Assembly (NCBI RefSeq): GCF_022899935.1
Contig: NZ_JALJCJ010000002.1
Span: 558,001-622,000 of the forward strand
Origin: Shinella curvata
GTDB lineage: Bacteria; Pseudomonadota; Alphaproteobacteria; Rhizobiales; Rhizobiaceae
DNA: 64,000 nt
Reading direction: 5' to 3'
Numbering within the stretch: position 1 is the stretch's first letter; each line of letters starts with the position of its first letter. Positions 15,444-24,592 of this stretch are shown here, one piece after another. The translations under genes were made by a program, and so were the position numbers. The notes beneath the pieces are model-generated. The model worked only from the letters and a program-made list of their open reading frames with translations, did no database searches and was not told the origin of the DNA.

Positions 15444-15851
15444 ATGTCCCGCCCGCGCGCCAAGCTCACCAAGAATTTCCCCGGCTGCCCGGTCGAATCG
15501 ACGCTCTCCTTCCTCGATGGAAAATGGAAAGGTGTGATTCTCTATCACCTGATGATGGAGGGCACGCTGCGCTTCAACGAGCTGCGCCGCCGGCTGCCCA
15601 GCGTCACGCAGCGCATGCTGACCAAGCAGCTGCGCGAGCTGGAAGATGCCGGCATCCTGTCGCGCACCATCTTTCCCGTCGTGCCGCCGCGCGTCGATTA
15701 TGCGCTGACAACGGCCGGCCGAAGCCTCGAGCCGATCATCCGGGCGCTGGCCGCCTGGGGCGCTCAGAACGTGATCTGCGAAGATGGCCAGAACGTCATC
15801 CGCCTTGCCCCGCAAACGGAAACGGCGTCCCCCGGAAGGGACGCCGCCTGA
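15444..15851 (+). CDS. HxlR family transcriptional regulator
   Basis: 135-aa winged-helix repressor. Core ILYHLMMEGTLRFNELRRRL and VTQRMLTKQLRELEDAG are diagnostic of HxlR. Cys15 in PGCPVES sits at the N-terminal position used for redox/quinone sensing in YodB and QorR homologues. Divergent from a Qor-like enzyme, so a quinone- or electrophile-responsive local repressor is likely. A GGCGTCCC/GGGACGCC hairpin at 15824-15845 overlaps its last codons. Confidence 0.93.
   Translation: MSRPRAKLTKNFPGCPVESTLSFLDGKWKGVILYHLMMEGTLRFNELRRRLPSVTQRMLTKQLRELEDAGILSRTIFPVVPPRVDYALTTAGRSLEPIIRALAAWGAQNVICEDGQNVIRLAPQTETASPGRDAA
15824..15845 (+). terminator. Hairpin overlapping 3' end of hxlR-type gene
   Basis: GGCGTCCC, loop CCGGAA, GGGACGCC, followed after 7 nt by TTTT. 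It lies within the last codons before the stop; plausible terminator between convergent genes. Confidence 0.45.
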
Positions 15852-15873
15852 TTTTCACGCTCGTGAGCGCCGC

Positions 15874-17112
15874 CTATTCGGCCGGGCAGACCGGCGTTTC
15901 CTCGTTGTCGATCTTGTCGAGCGTCATCGAGACCAGATAGATGCCGAAGCCGACCACCGTGGCTGCCGCGCCCACGAAGCCCATCGATCCATAACCGTAG
16001 CCGGCGCTGATCGCCATGCCGCCAAACAGCGCGCCGAGCGCATTGGCAACGTTGAAGGCGGAGTGGTTAAGGGCGGCGGCGAGCGTCTGGGCATTGCCGG
16101 CAACGTCCATCAGGCGCGTCTGAAGCGCGGGGCCGACGACGAAGCTGCACCCGATGAGGAAGCAGCAGACGCCGAGCAGGATCGGGTTCTCCGCCGTCAG
16201 CGACAGGCTGATCAGCACGAAGAAATAGAGCACCAGCGACCAGCCGATAGTGCGCATGAGAGAAAGATCGGCAAGCTTGGCGCCAAAAATGTTGCCGACG
16301 ATCATGCCGCAGCCGAAGATCGCCATGATGACGGGCACCATGCTGACATGAAGGCCGGCGACCTCGGTGACGATCGGCGAGATATAGCTGAACACCGCGA
16401 ACATGCCGCAGAAGCCGGTGGCCGCAATGCCGAGCGTCAGCCAGACCTGCTTGCGCTTCAGCGCGCCGAGCTCCGTCAGCGCATTGATGCCCTTCGGGGC
16501 CTTGTCGCGCGGCAGGAAGATGGCGATGAGGGCCACCGTCAGCATGCCGGTGATCCCTACGGCGACGAACATGAACTGCCAGTCGAAGAGCTGGCCGAAG
16601 AAGGCGGCGAGCGGCGTGCCGATCAGCGTCGCGACCGTCAGACCGAGCATGACCTTGCCGACGGCCTGCGTGCGCTTGTTGACCGGCACCATGGAGGCGG
16701 CGACCAGCGCGGCAACGCCGAAATAGGCGCCGTGCGGCAGGCCGGAGAGGAAGCGGAACAGGATGAAGCTCTCGAAGGTCGGGGCGACCGCGCTGGCGAG
16801 ATTGCCGGCCGCAAACAGGCCCATCAGCACCAGCAGCAGGTCGCGGCGGCGGAAGCGCGCGCCGATGACCGCGATGACGGGAGCACCGACCACGACGCCG
16901 AAGGCATAGGCGCTGATGACGTAACCGGCCTGCGCCGTCGTTACGCCGAAGGTCGTGCCGACATCCGGCAGCAGGCCCATGATGGCGAATTCGCCGGTGC
17001 CGATGCCGAAGCTGCCGACGGCCAGCGCCAGAATGATGAGAGTAACGGTGAGGGCCGAAAGCGGCGGCTGCCCGGAGGAGAGGGCGGCGTTGGGCAGGGG
17101 GTGTTCAGTCAC
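15874..17112 (-). CDS. MFS transporter, AraJ/DHA1-like
   Basis: Inner-membrane drug:proton antiporter-type MFS protein, 412 aa, 12 helices. FGIGTGEFAIMGLLPDV near residue 35 and LSGLPHGAYFGVAALVA near 125 match the AraJ/arabinose-efflux and DHA1 group; cytoplasmic loop ARFRRRDLLL near 86. Substrate unknown. Convergent with the HxlR gene, whose stop is 22 nt away. ATG 17112 is the natural start. Confidence 0.9.
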   Translation of the reverse strand: MTEHPLPNAALSSGQPPLSALTVTLIILALAVGSFGIGTGEFAIMGLLPDVGTTFGVTTAQAGYVISAYAFGVVVGAPVIAVIGARFRRRDLLLVLMGLFAAGNLASAVAPTFESFILFRFLSGLPHGAYFGVAALVAASMVPVNKRTQAVGKVMLGLTVATLIGTPLAAFFGQLFDWQFMFVAVGITGMLTVALIAIFLPRDKAPKGINALTELGALKRKQVWLTLGIAATGFCGMFAVFSYISPIVTEVAGLHVSMVPVIMAIFGCGMIVGNIFGAKLADLSLMRTIGWSLVLYFFVLISLSLTAENPILLGVCCFLIGCSFVVGPALQTRLMDVAGNAQTLAAALNHSAFNVANALGALFGGMAISAGYGYGSMGFVGAAATVVGFGIYLVSMTLDKIDNEETPVCPAE

Positions 17113-17466
17113 GGGTCGGCTCCGCAGATAGGATGGCGCACGCGGTCAATCCATGACGGTCCCTCACAAGGGCGGCCACTCCTCCTGGCTGCTGCTGTGG
17201 TTTGGTCCGGCCGGATCGGCCACGATAGGAAGGTAGGTTCAAGCCGGCGCACGCACTCCCGACGCACGCGACCGGCTTGCACTATATCAAACTAAGGCAA
17301 ACTTCCTATCCCGATTTTTCACCGCCCTGCTTTTGGCCAACACGGGGCCATTTCACGATTTGTTGCACTCTGTTTCGACCACGCCTGTTAATCGCCGCTT
17401 TCTCGACTATCTAATGGATCGACTTCATCCCTTCAGGCGTTCTCGGCCGATAAACGGAGTAGACGA
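17113..17466. other. Intergenic region, no gene seen
   Basis: 354 nt between divergent genes. No credible ORF or RNA structure. An AT-rich stretch at about 17280-17420 probably holds the promoters of the MFS gene and the lipid kinase operon. Confidence 0.5.
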
Positions 17467-18405
17467 ATGCGCGTACAGGCAATTTTCAATAGGGACGGGG
17501 GGACGTTCCGCACCACCGACATGGAGGCCTATGCCCGCCATGCCGAGAGGGTTTTTGCGGAGGCAGGACATCATCTTGATTGCGATATCGTCGAAGGGGC
17601 CGATATCGAAATGGCGCTGCGCCGCTGTTCGGACCGCAACGATCTCGATGCGATGCTGGCCGGCGGCGGTGACGGCACGGTCTCGGCCGCCGCCGGTTTC
17701 GCTTGGCAGAACAAGATGCCGCTCGGCATCATCCCGGCCGGCACGATGAACCTCTTCGCGCGCTCGCTGAAGATCCCGCTCGATATCTGGCAGGCGATCG
17801 ATGCACTGGCTGATGGCGACATCGCCGCCGCCGATATCGGCACGGCGGATGACCGCGCCTTCGTGCACCAGTTTTCCGCCGGCCTGCATGCCCGCATGGT
17901 GCGTATGCGCAACTCGATGACCTACAAGTCCCGTGTCGGCAAGATCGCCGCCAACACCCGTGCGGCTGTCGGCGTCATCTTCAATCCGCCGGAATTCGAG
18001 GTGGAGTTCGATGTCGATGGCGTGCAGGAGCACCGCAAGGTCTCGGCCATCAATGTCTCGAACAACCGGTTCGGCGAAAACGGCCTGCTCTATGCGGAAG
18101 ACCTGACCGGCGGCCATCTCGGCTTCTACACGACGAACCCGCTGAAACCGGCCGGCGTCGCCAAGCTCGCCTTCGATATCCTGCGGGGAAAATTGCGCGA
18201 AAACGCCGACGTCACGGAAATGACCGGCACGGCGGTGGACCTGCATTTCCCGAAGGTCGATCGCGCCATCAACTGCGTCATCGACGGTGAATTGCTGCCG
18301 ATGGACCGGGACGTCTCGATCCGCCTGCATCCCGGCGAACTGAAGGTCATCGTGCCCAAGGCCGAGGAGAAGGCCGCGACATCGGCCGAAACGGCCGCCG
18401 CCTGA
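17467..18405 (+). CDS. Diacylglycerol kinase family lipid kinase
   Basis: 312-aa protein with a DAGK_cat domain: nucleotide-binding GGGDGTVSAAA at 66-76 and IPAGTMNLFARSL at about 90-102. Transfers phosphate from ATP to a lipid or sphingoid-type substrate; which one is not shown. The C-terminal beta-sandwich part is present and the last 20 residues are Ala/Glu-rich. Stop and next start overlap (TGATG) with the NIPSNAP gene, so the two form an operon. Start ATG 17467 has only a weak ribosome site. Confidence 0.9.
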   Translation: MRVQAIFNRDGGTFRTTDMEAYARHAERVFAEAGHHLDCDIVEGADIEMALRRCSDRNDLDAMLAGGGDGTVSAAAGFAWQNKMPLGIIPAGTMNLFARSLKIPLDIWQAIDALADGDIAAADIGTADDRAFVHQFSAGLHARMVRMRNSMTYKSRVGKIAANTRAAVGVIFNPPEFEVEFDVDGVQEHRKVSAINVSNNRFGENGLLYAEDLTGGHLGFYTTNPLKPAGVAKLAFDILRGKLRENADVTEMTGTAVDLHFPKVDRAINCVIDGELLPMDRDVSIRLHPGELKVIVPKAEEKAATSAETAAA

Positions 18406-18770
18406 TGCGGACCGCGCCGGTTACCTGCGAGGTTCGGTATCGTCTGGATCCCGAAAGGATGGCGGATTTTTACGATTATGCGCGGATCTGGACCACGCTC
18501 ATCGAGCGCCATGGCGGAACGCACCATGGCTATTTCATGCCCCGCGAAAAGCCCGAAGGCGCTGCTGTGAGTTTTCCCGGCGCGGGCGGTGATGGGGCTG
18601 GCGATATCGCCGTTGCGCTCTTCACGTTTCCGGATGAAGCGGCCTATCTGCTCTATCGCGACAAGGTCGCCGAGGATGCCGATGGCATCGCGGCCAATGC
18701 CCGCTTCTCAAAGAATCCGCCCTTCTCAAGCTACGACCGAACCTTCCTGCAACCGCTTTCGGGCGATTGA
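18405..18770 (+). CDS. NIPSNAP family protein
   Basis: 121-aa ferredoxin-like alpha/beta barrel protein of the NIPSNAP family, with the typical start CEVRYRLDPERMADFYDYARIW and a HHGYFMPREK segment. No catalytic role is established for bacterial members. Translationally coupled to the lipid kinase by a one-base overlap. The end converges on the glutamylpolyamine synthetase gene. Confidence 0.85.
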   Translation: MRTAPVTCEVRYRLDPERMADFYDYARIWTTLIERHGGTHHGYFMPREKPEGAAVSFPGAGGDGAGDIAVALFTFPDEAAYLLYRDKVAEDADGIAANARFSKNPPFSSYDRTFLQPLSGD

Positions 18771-18809
18771 CGGCCTCCGCGCGACGGTCGCGCGAAGGCC
18801 GGTCGTGTC

Positions 18810-20168
18810 TTAGATACGCGGCAGATAGGTCTGGTAGTCGAAATCCGAGACCGTGCGCAGGTAGGTGATCGCTTCCTTGCGCTTCGTATCGCCGTAAAGC
18901 TTCTGATAGTCCGCGCCAAAAGCGTCCTTGATGAAGGGCGAGGCGGAGAATTCTTCCACGGCGGTCAGGAAATCGTGCGTCAGGCGCTTGGCATCCGGCG
19001 CATCCTTGCCCGGTTCCGTCACCGGACCCGGATCGAGCTCGTTGTCGAGGCCGAGCAGGATGCCGCCGAGGATTGCCGTCAGCAGCAGATACGGGTTGAC
19101 GTCGGCTCCCGCGACGCGGTGCTCGACGCGCGCTGCCGGGCCGTCCTTGTCCGGGATGCGGATAGCGGTGCCACGGTGGCCGAAACCCCAGGTCAGATCA
19201 ACAGGTGCGAAGGAGCCCGGCTGGAAGCGGCGATAAGAATTGGCGAAGGGCGCGAAGATCAGCTGCGCATCGCGCATCGTCTGCAACATGCCGGCGCAGA
19301 TCGACTTCAGCTTGGCCGGATCGCCGCCCTTGGCGTCGAGGATGTTCTTGCCGTCCTTGTCGATGACGCTGCAATGCACATGCAGGCCCGAGCCCGCCTG
19401 GTCGGCATAGGGCTTTGCCATGCAGGTGGATTTCAGGCCGAAGCGCGGCGCGGCCAGCTCGGCGATGCGCTTGAGGTAGATGCAGTCATCCGCAGCCGCC
19501 AGCGCGTCCGGGCGGTGCAGCAGGTTGATCTCGAACTGGCCGGGCCCGAATTCCGCCGTCGTGGCGTCGGCCGGCAGGTCCATATCCTTCGCCCAGGCGC
19601 GCACCGTCTGGAGATAGCCGTCGAGCGCGTCGGTGGCGCGCATGTCGTAGAGCTGGTAGCCGTTCGGCTGGTCGCGATACATCAGGGAAGCCGGCGGGCG
19701 CGGCTTGCCTGTCACGTGCCAGTCGTCCTGCACCACGTAGAATTCGAGTTCGGTCGCGACGACGGGCGTCAAACCCCTGTCTTCAAAGCGCTTCAGCATG
19801 CGTGCGAGAATGGCGCGCGGATCCATGAAGGAGGCGGTGCCGTCGAATTCGTGCATGGTGGCCAGCACCTGCTTCGAGCCTTCCGGCGCCCAGGGCAGGA
19901 CGGTCAGCGAGCGGCGGTCGGGGATGCAGACGCCGTCGGGATCGCCGACGGAAAGCGACAGACCGGTGATGTCGTCATTGTCGTCGCCCCAGATGTCGAG
20001 CGACTGGGTGGAGGAGGGCAGGCGCACCGAACCGTCCCAGATTTTCTTCTCGCCTTCGAGCGGAACCTGCTTGCCGCGCAGGTCGCCGTTCATGCCGACG
20101 AGGAGGATTTCGATACGGGCCGGAGCATTGGCAGGCGGAGAACCGGCTGCCGTCTTGTGGTTTGTCAT
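18810..20168 (-). CDS. puuA: Gamma-glutamylputrescine synthetase-like, GS family
   Basis: Glutamine-synthetase fold enzyme of 452 aa, likely ligating glutamate to putrescine or another polyamine. ATELEFYV near 145 and FGPGQFEINL near 215 carry metal-ligand Glu residues; GLHVHCSV near 265 and RVEHRVAGADVNPYL near 365 are the GS ATP/ammonia-site motifs. Start ATG 20168 was chosen; the frame also allows 20198. Divergent from a putrescine aminotransferase, which supports a polyamine role. The symbol rests on family and context; a related glutamyl-amine ligase is possible. Confidence 0.82.
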   Translation of the reverse strand: MTNHKTAAGSPPANAPARIEILLVGMNGDLRGKQVPLEGEKKIWDGSVRLPSSTQSLDIWGDDNDDITGLSLSVGDPDGVCIPDRRSLTVLPWAPEGSKQVLATMHEFDGTASFMDPRAILARMLKRFEDRGLTPVVATELEFYVVQDDWHVTGKPRPPASLMYRDQPNGYQLYDMRATDALDGYLQTVRAWAKDMDLPADATTAEFGPGQFEINLLHRPDALAAADDCIYLKRIAELAAPRFGLKSTCMAKPYADQAGSGLHVHCSVIDKDGKNILDAKGGDPAKLKSICAGMLQTMRDAQLIFAPFANSYRRFQPGSFAPVDLTWGFGHRGTAIRIPDKDGPAARVEHRVAGADVNPYLLLTAILGGILLGLDNELDPGPVTEPGKDAPDAKRLTHDFLTAVEEFSASPFIKDAFGADYQKLYGDTKRKEAITYLRTVSDFDYQTYLPRI

Positions 20169-20317
20169 GGTGCCTGCTTTTGGTTTGGCGGGAAGCATGG
20201 ACAAGAAATTTTGCTTGCGTTCGATCTCTTGCCAAATGCCTGTTGTATGGGCATTTTCCTAACCCATTCTGTCCCGGCGTTCAATAAGGCGGGACCTACC
20301 CCCAAGGATGTAGTCAA

Positions 20318-21691
20318 ATGTCGAAGACCAGCGCAGCAGCCGTTTCGAACCTCGGTGCCCTCGATGCCGCCCATCATCTTCATCCCTTCTCGGACATGAA
20401 GAAGCTGAACGCGGCCGGCACGCGCATCATCGAGCGCGGTGAGGGCTGCCACATCTTCGACAATCACGGAAAGCGTTACCTCGACGGCTTCGCCGGCCTC
20501 TGGTGCGTCAATATCGGCTATGGCCGCAAGGAGATCGCGGACGCCGTCGTGCGCCAGATGAACGAGCTGCCCTACTACAACACGTTCTTTGGCACGACGA
20601 CGCCGCCGGCCGTGCTGCTTGCCCAGAAGATCACCTCGCACGCCGGTCCGAACATCAACCGCGTGTTCTTCACCGGTTCCGGCTCGGAGGCCAACGACAC
20701 CTGGTTCCGCATGGCCCGCGTCTACTGGGGCGCCATGGGCAAGCCGACAAAGAAGGCAATCATCGCCCGCAAGAACGGCTATCACGGCTCCACTGTCGCC
20801 GGCGCTTCACTCGGCGGCATGAAGTGGATGCACGAGCAGGGCGACCTGCCGATCGCCGGAATCCACCACATCGACCAGCCCTTCTGGTATGCCGAGGGCG
20901 GTGACCTGACCTCGGACGAATTCGGCCTGAAGATGGCCCGCCAGCTGGAAGAGAAGATCGACGAACTGGGCGAAGACAATGTCGCCGCCTTCGTCGCCGA
21001 ACCGATCCAGGGTGCTGGCGGCGTCATCGTGCCGCCGGCGACCTACTGGCCGGAAATCGCCCGTATCTGCAAGGCGCGTAACATCCTGCTCGTCTGCGAT
21101 GAAGTCATCTGCGGCTTCGGCCGCACCGGCCACTGGTTCGGCCACCAGCACTTTGGCGTGGAACCGGATCTGGCGCCAATCGCCAAGGGCCTGTCCTCGG
21201 GTTATCTCCCGATCGGCGGCGTCATGGTCTCCGACCACGTCGGCAATGTGCTGGTCGAGGAGGTCGGTGATTTCAACCACGGCTTCACCTATTCCGGCCA
21301 CCCGGTCTGCGCCGCCGCCGCACTGGAAAACCTGCGCATCATCGAGGATGAAAAGCTCGTCGAGCGCGTGCACGACGATATCGGCCCCTATCTCGCCGCA
21401 GGCCTCAAGTCGCTGGAAGACCTGCCGATCGTCGGCGAAATCCAGCAGGTCGGCCTGATGGCCGCCGTGCAGCTCACCGAGGACAAGACCACCCGCAAGC
21501 GCTTCGAGGACAAGGAAAAGGCCGGCGTCACCGTGCGCAACCATTGCCTGGAAAACGGCCTCGTGCTGCGCGCCACCGGCGACCGCATGCTCTTCTCCCC
21601 GCCGCTCGTCATCAGCCATGCCGAAGTCGACCAGATGATCGACATCACCCGCAAGGGCCTGGAACATGCCTGGAAGGTGATGACGGCCTGA
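20318..21691 (+). CDS. spuC: Putrescine:pyruvate-type aminotransferase, class III
   Basis: PLP-dependent class-III aminotransferase, 457 aa, resembling Pseudomonas SpuC (putrescine/cadaverine with pyruvate). YNTFFGTTTPPAVLLA near 85, FTGSGSEANDTWFRMAR near 117, and the PLP Lys in APIAKGLSSGYLPIGG near 290. A ribosome site AAGGATG lies before ATG 20318. Divergent from the GS-like gene, consistent with polyamine catabolism. Other omega-amino substrates cannot be excluded. Confidence 0.88.
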   Translation: MSKTSAAAVSNLGALDAAHHLHPFSDMKKLNAAGTRIIERGEGCHIFDNHGKRYLDGFAGLWCVNIGYGRKEIADAVVRQMNELPYYNTFFGTTTPPAVLLAQKITSHAGPNINRVFFTGSGSEANDTWFRMARVYWGAMGKPTKKAIIARKNGYHGSTVAGASLGGMKWMHEQGDLPIAGIHHIDQPFWYAEGGDLTSDEFGLKMARQLEEKIDELGEDNVAAFVAEPIQGAGGVIVPPATYWPEIARICKARNILLVCDEVICGFGRTGHWFGHQHFGVEPDLAPIAKGLSSGYLPIGGVMVSDHVGNVLVEEVGDFNHGFTYSGHPVCAAAALENLRIIEDEKLVERVHDDIGPYLAAGLKSLEDLPIVGEIQQVGLMAAVQLTEDKTTRKRFEDKEKAGVTVRNHCLENGLVLRATGDRMLFSPPLVISHAEVDQMIDITRKGLEHAWKVMTA

Positions 21692-21700
21692 TTGGAAACG

Positions 21701-21730
21701 AAAAGGGGCGGTTTACCGCCCCTTTTCTTT
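21701..21730 (+). terminator. Rho-independent terminator after aminotransferase
   Basis: AAAAGGGGCGG, loop TTTA, CCGCCCCTTTT, 10 nt after the stop; symmetrical A/T tails may also serve the convergent amn gene. Confidence 0.85.
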
Positions 21731-21747
21731 GGCCCTGTACCGGCGCT

Positions 21748-23250
21748 TTACTGAAACGCCGTCTCGAAGAAGCTCCTGAGCTTGCGGGAATGCAGCTTCT
21801 CCGTCGGCATGCCGGCGAGCTTTTCCAGCGCACGGATGCCGATGCGCAGATGCTGGTTGACCTGCTTGCGATAAAAAGCGGTGGCCATGCCGGGCAGTTT
21901 CAACTCGCCATGCAGCGGCTTGTCGGAGACGCAGAGCAGGGTGCCGTAGGGCACACGGAAACGAAAGCCGTTGGCGGCGATGGTGGCGGATTCCATGTCG
22001 AGCGCGATGGCGCGCGACTGCGAGAGGCGCTTGACCGGGCCGCGCTGGTCGCGCAGTTCCCAGTTGCGGTTGTCGATGGTGGCGACGGTGCCGGTGCGCA
22101 TGATGCGCTTGAGGTCGTAGCCTTCGAGGCCGGTGACCTCTTCGACAGCGCTTTCAAGCGCCACCTGAACCTCGGCCAGCGCCGGGATCGGCACCCAGAC
22201 GGGCAGATCGTCGTCGAGCACGTGGTCCTCACGCACATAGGCGTGCGCCAGCACGTAGTCGCCCAGCGTCTGGCTGTTGCGCAGGCCGGCGCAATGGCCG
22301 AGCATCAGCCAAGCATGCGGGCGCAGCACGGCGATGTGGTCGGTGATCGTCTTGGCGTTGGAGGGGCCGACGCCGATATTGACCAGCGTGATGCCGCCAT
22401 GGCCCTTCTTCTTGATGTGATAGGCCGGCATCTGCGGCAGGCGGCCGGGCGTGATGTTGGGTTCCGGCTTGTCGGCGCCCGCCACCGTGACGAGGTTTCC
22501 GGGTTCGACGAAGGCCGTGTAGCCGTTGCCGCCCTCGGCCATCTGCTGGCGTGCCCATTCGCAGAACTCGTCCACGTAGAACTGGTAGTTCGTGAAGAGC
22601 ACGAAATTCTGGAAATGCTCGGCGCGGGTCGCGGTATAATGACTGAGCCGAGCAAGAGAATAGTCGATGCGCTGCGCGGTGAAGGGACCGAGCGGCAGGG
22701 GTTCGCCGGGGCCGGGCTCATAGGAGCCGTTGGCGATTTCGTCGTCCGTCGTCGTCAAGTCAGGGGCGTCGAAGAGGTCGCGCAGCGGCAGCTCGATGCC
22801 CTCGGCAATCTCCGCCTCCACATAGGCGCCTTCGCCAAAGGCGAAATGCAGGGGGATCGGCGTCGTCGATTCCGACACGATGACGCGCACACCGTGATTG
22901 CGCATCAGGAGGCCGAGCTGTTCCTTCAGGTAGTGACGGAAGAGTTTCGGGCGGGTGACGGTCGTGGTGTAGATGCCGGGCGCCGCGACATAGCCATAGG
23001 AGAGGCGGGAATCGATATGGCCGAAGCTGGTCGTCTCGATCGAGACCTGCGGGTAGCAGGCACGGAAGCGCTTGGGTGGCGTGCCCGTTTCGCCGAGCGA
23101 GACGAAGGCATCGGTCAGGAATGTCGTGTTGCGGTCGTAAAGCTCCTGAAGAGCATCGACCGCGGCCACCGGATCCTCGAAGGAGCGCGGCTCGTAAGGC
23201 TCTGGCGTGGCGAAGGAAAGCGGCTTTGGGGAAAAGATTCGTTTGCTCAT
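21748..23250 (-). CDS. amn: AMP nucleosidase
   Basis: Cytosolic enzyme hydrolysing AMP to adenine and ribose 5-phosphate. 500 aa, the usual length. N-terminal regulatory half, with VRVIVSESTTPIPLHFAFGE near 122-140, and C-terminal phosphorylase-fold half: LVNIGVGPSNAKTITDHIAVLRP, GHCAGLR and ALDMESATIAANG, where MES is the ribose-binding motif of the family. Ribosome site before ATG 23250 is weak. Convergent with the aminotransferase gene. Confidence 0.96.
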   Translation of the reverse strand: MSKRIFSPKPLSFATPEPYEPRSFEDPVAAVDALQELYDRNTTFLTDAFVSLGETGTPPKRFRACYPQVSIETTSFGHIDSRLSYGYVAAPGIYTTTVTRPKLFRHYLKEQLGLLMRNHGVRVIVSESTTPIPLHFAFGEGAYVEAEIAEGIELPLRDLFDAPDLTTTDDEIANGSYEPGPGEPLPLGPFTAQRIDYSLARLSHYTATRAEHFQNFVLFTNYQFYVDEFCEWARQQMAEGGNGYTAFVEPGNLVTVAGADKPEPNITPGRLPQMPAYHIKKKGHGGITLVNIGVGPSNAKTITDHIAVLRPHAWLMLGHCAGLRNSQTLGDYVLAHAYVREDHVLDDDLPVWVPIPALAEVQVALESAVEEVTGLEGYDLKRIMRTGTVATIDNRNWELRDQRGPVKRLSQSRAIALDMESATIAANGFRFRVPYGTLLCVSDKPLHGELKLPGMATAFYRKQVNQHLRIGIRALEKLAGMPTEKLHSRKLRSFFETAFQ

Positions 23251-23310
23251 GAATCACTATAGGGGCTGTTTTTTTACAAGCAAACGACAAGTCCGGCGTG
23301 CCCACAAGTC

Positions 23311-23631
23311 CTATCTTGGCGCCGCTAGAATGATGCCGGCGCCGACCAGCGCCAATGCTGCCCCCGCCATGTCGAAACGGTCGGGCCGCATGCCTTCGGC
23401 CAGCCACAGCCAGAGCAGCGAGGCGGCGATGTAAACCCCGCCGTAAGCCGCATAGGCGCGTCCTGCAAAGGCGCTGTCGACCTGGGTGAGCAGCCAGCCG
23501 AACAAGGCCAGTGAAGCCATGCCGGGAAGCAGCCACAGCATGGATTTGTCGAGACGCCACCAGGCCCAGAAGGCAAAGCAGCCGGCGATTTCGGCAAGGG
23601 CGGCGGCGGAAAAGACGAGGAGGGGTTTCAT
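23311..23631 (-). CDS. YnfA/UPF0060 family membrane protein
   Basis: 106-aa inner-membrane protein with four helices. [17 protein letters not shown] and [18 protein letters not shown] are hallmarks of UPF0060 (YnfA), related to small multidrug-resistance-type transporters. ATG 23631 begins the conserved [15 protein letters not shown]; an upstream in-frame start at 23670 is unlikely. Located just upstream of amn on the same strand. Confidence 0.93.
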   Translation of the reverse strand: MKPLLVFSAAALAEIAGCFAFWAWWRLDKSMLWLLPGMASLALFGWLLTQVDSAFAGRAYAAYGGVYIAASLLWLWLAEGMRPDRFDMAGAALALVGAGIILAAPR

Positions 23632-23692
23632 CCGGGCTCCGGGGTAGAGAAGGCTGGCCCGGTTTAGCACGGAAGGAAGGGATGGGAAGTGA

Positions 23693-23869
23693 TCAGCTCA
23701 TCGACTGGCGCTGGAGGGTGATGAAGAGCATGAGGCCTGCGCCCTGTTTTTCGATGCCGAGACCGCCGGCATTGCTCCAGGCAAGGGCGCCGACCGGGGC
23801 GATCATCATCGCCGAAAGGGCGAGGATGCGCAGCGCGGTGGCGGAGGTATGGAGGAGGGCGGCGGTCAT
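23693..23869 (-). CDS. Small hydrophobic protein, 58 aa
   Basis: ATG 23869 preceded by GGAAGAAACGACAC. The product begins [22 protein letters not shown] and has one membrane/signal segment (about 13-32) followed by a short Gly-rich tail. No family recognised. Same-strand neighbour of another short signal-bearing ORF (23904-24068). Confidence 0.5.
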   Translation of the reverse strand: MTAALLHTSATALRILALSAMMIAPVGALAWSNAGGLGIEKQGAGLMLFITLQRQSMS

Positions 23870-23903
23870 GTGTCGTTTCTTCCACGGCGGATCTTGATTT
23901 GGC

Positions 23904-24068
23904 TCAGAGCGAGGCGCTGCAGGCGTGCGGCGTGGCGCAGGCGATCAGCTTGCCGGTCGTGTTGTGCGTGCTGCGGCGATAGTCGGTCTCGACGGCGGCG
24001 GCCAGCATGATGGCGAAGATGGCCATCAGCAGGGTTATGATCGTCAGGCGGCGTGCAAGAATGTCCAT
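23904..24068 (-). CDS. Small membrane or secreted protein, 54 aa
   Basis: ATG 24068; MDILARRLTIITLLMAIFAIMLAAAVETD gives a classic N-terminal hydrophobic segment, then a polar tail with Cys44 and Cys50. The frame extends to 24095, but MDILARR fits a signal/anchor start. No recognised domain. The 34-nt gap to 23693-23869 suggests co-transcription. Confidence 0.5.
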   Translation of the reverse strand: MDILARRLTIITLLMAIFAIMLAAAVETDYRRSTHNTTGKLIACATPHACSASL

Positions 24069-24206
24069 GGTGTTCGTCCCTGAATGCGGTTTCAATATAC
24101 GTCTTGTCGCATTGCGGGACTGAACGCTCCCTGAGAGGGCAATTCATCTCCCGTTCAGAAACGGTGTGATTCGGATTTCGGCCTCCGCTCGCGCCCTGTC
24201 TCCAAA

Positions 24207-24237
24207 CAAAAAGGCCGGCGCGAGCGCCGGCCTTTTT
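24207..24237 (-). terminator. Terminator downstream of DUF2147 gene
   Basis: AAAAAGGCCGGCGC-GA-GCGCCGGCCTTTTT hairpin 17 nt past the stop of the minus-strand gene; symmetrical tails. Confidence 0.85.
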
Positions 24238-24253
24238 CCGAGAGTGTTCCCGT

Positions 24254-24592
24254 TCAGAGCCGCGACCATGTCTGCGACTTGCAGAGTACCGCGAGCACGC
24301 AGCCCTTCAGGCGCAGCGAATTGCCCTTGACCGCGCCGGATCCGCTATAGGTCTTGTCGGTTTCGGGGTCGGTGATCGAGCCGGAATAGTCCGCGCCCGA
24401 GCCGTCGAGCTTGCCGATACGCTTGCCGGCGAATTTTCCCGATTTCAGCGTGATGCAGAAGCTGCCGCCGCATTTGGCGATGGCGGCCGTCGCGCCGCTC
24501 GCCGTCTTCCAGCTGCCTTCGATCGGCTCGGCGGCGAGCGCCATGCCCGGCGCCACGAGAAGGGCGGCGGCAATCCATGTCCTCAGTTTCAT
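24254..24592 (-). CDS. DUF2147 periplasmic protein
   Basis: 112 aa with signal peptide MKLRTWIAAALLVAPGMALA. Mature part begins EPIEGSWKTASGATAAIAKCGGSFCITL, the DUF2147 lipocalin-like opening, and ends CVLAVLCKSQTWSRL. Cys residues at 41, 46, 97 and 103 may form disulfides. Function of the family is not established. AGGAGGAAGAGA precedes the start, a strong ribosome site. Confidence 0.88.
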   Translation of the reverse strand: MKLRTWIAAALLVAPGMALAAEPIEGSWKTASGATAAIAKCGGSFCITLKSGKFAGKRIGKLDGSGADYSGSITDPETDKTYSGSGAVKGNSLRLKGCVLAVLCKSQTWSRL

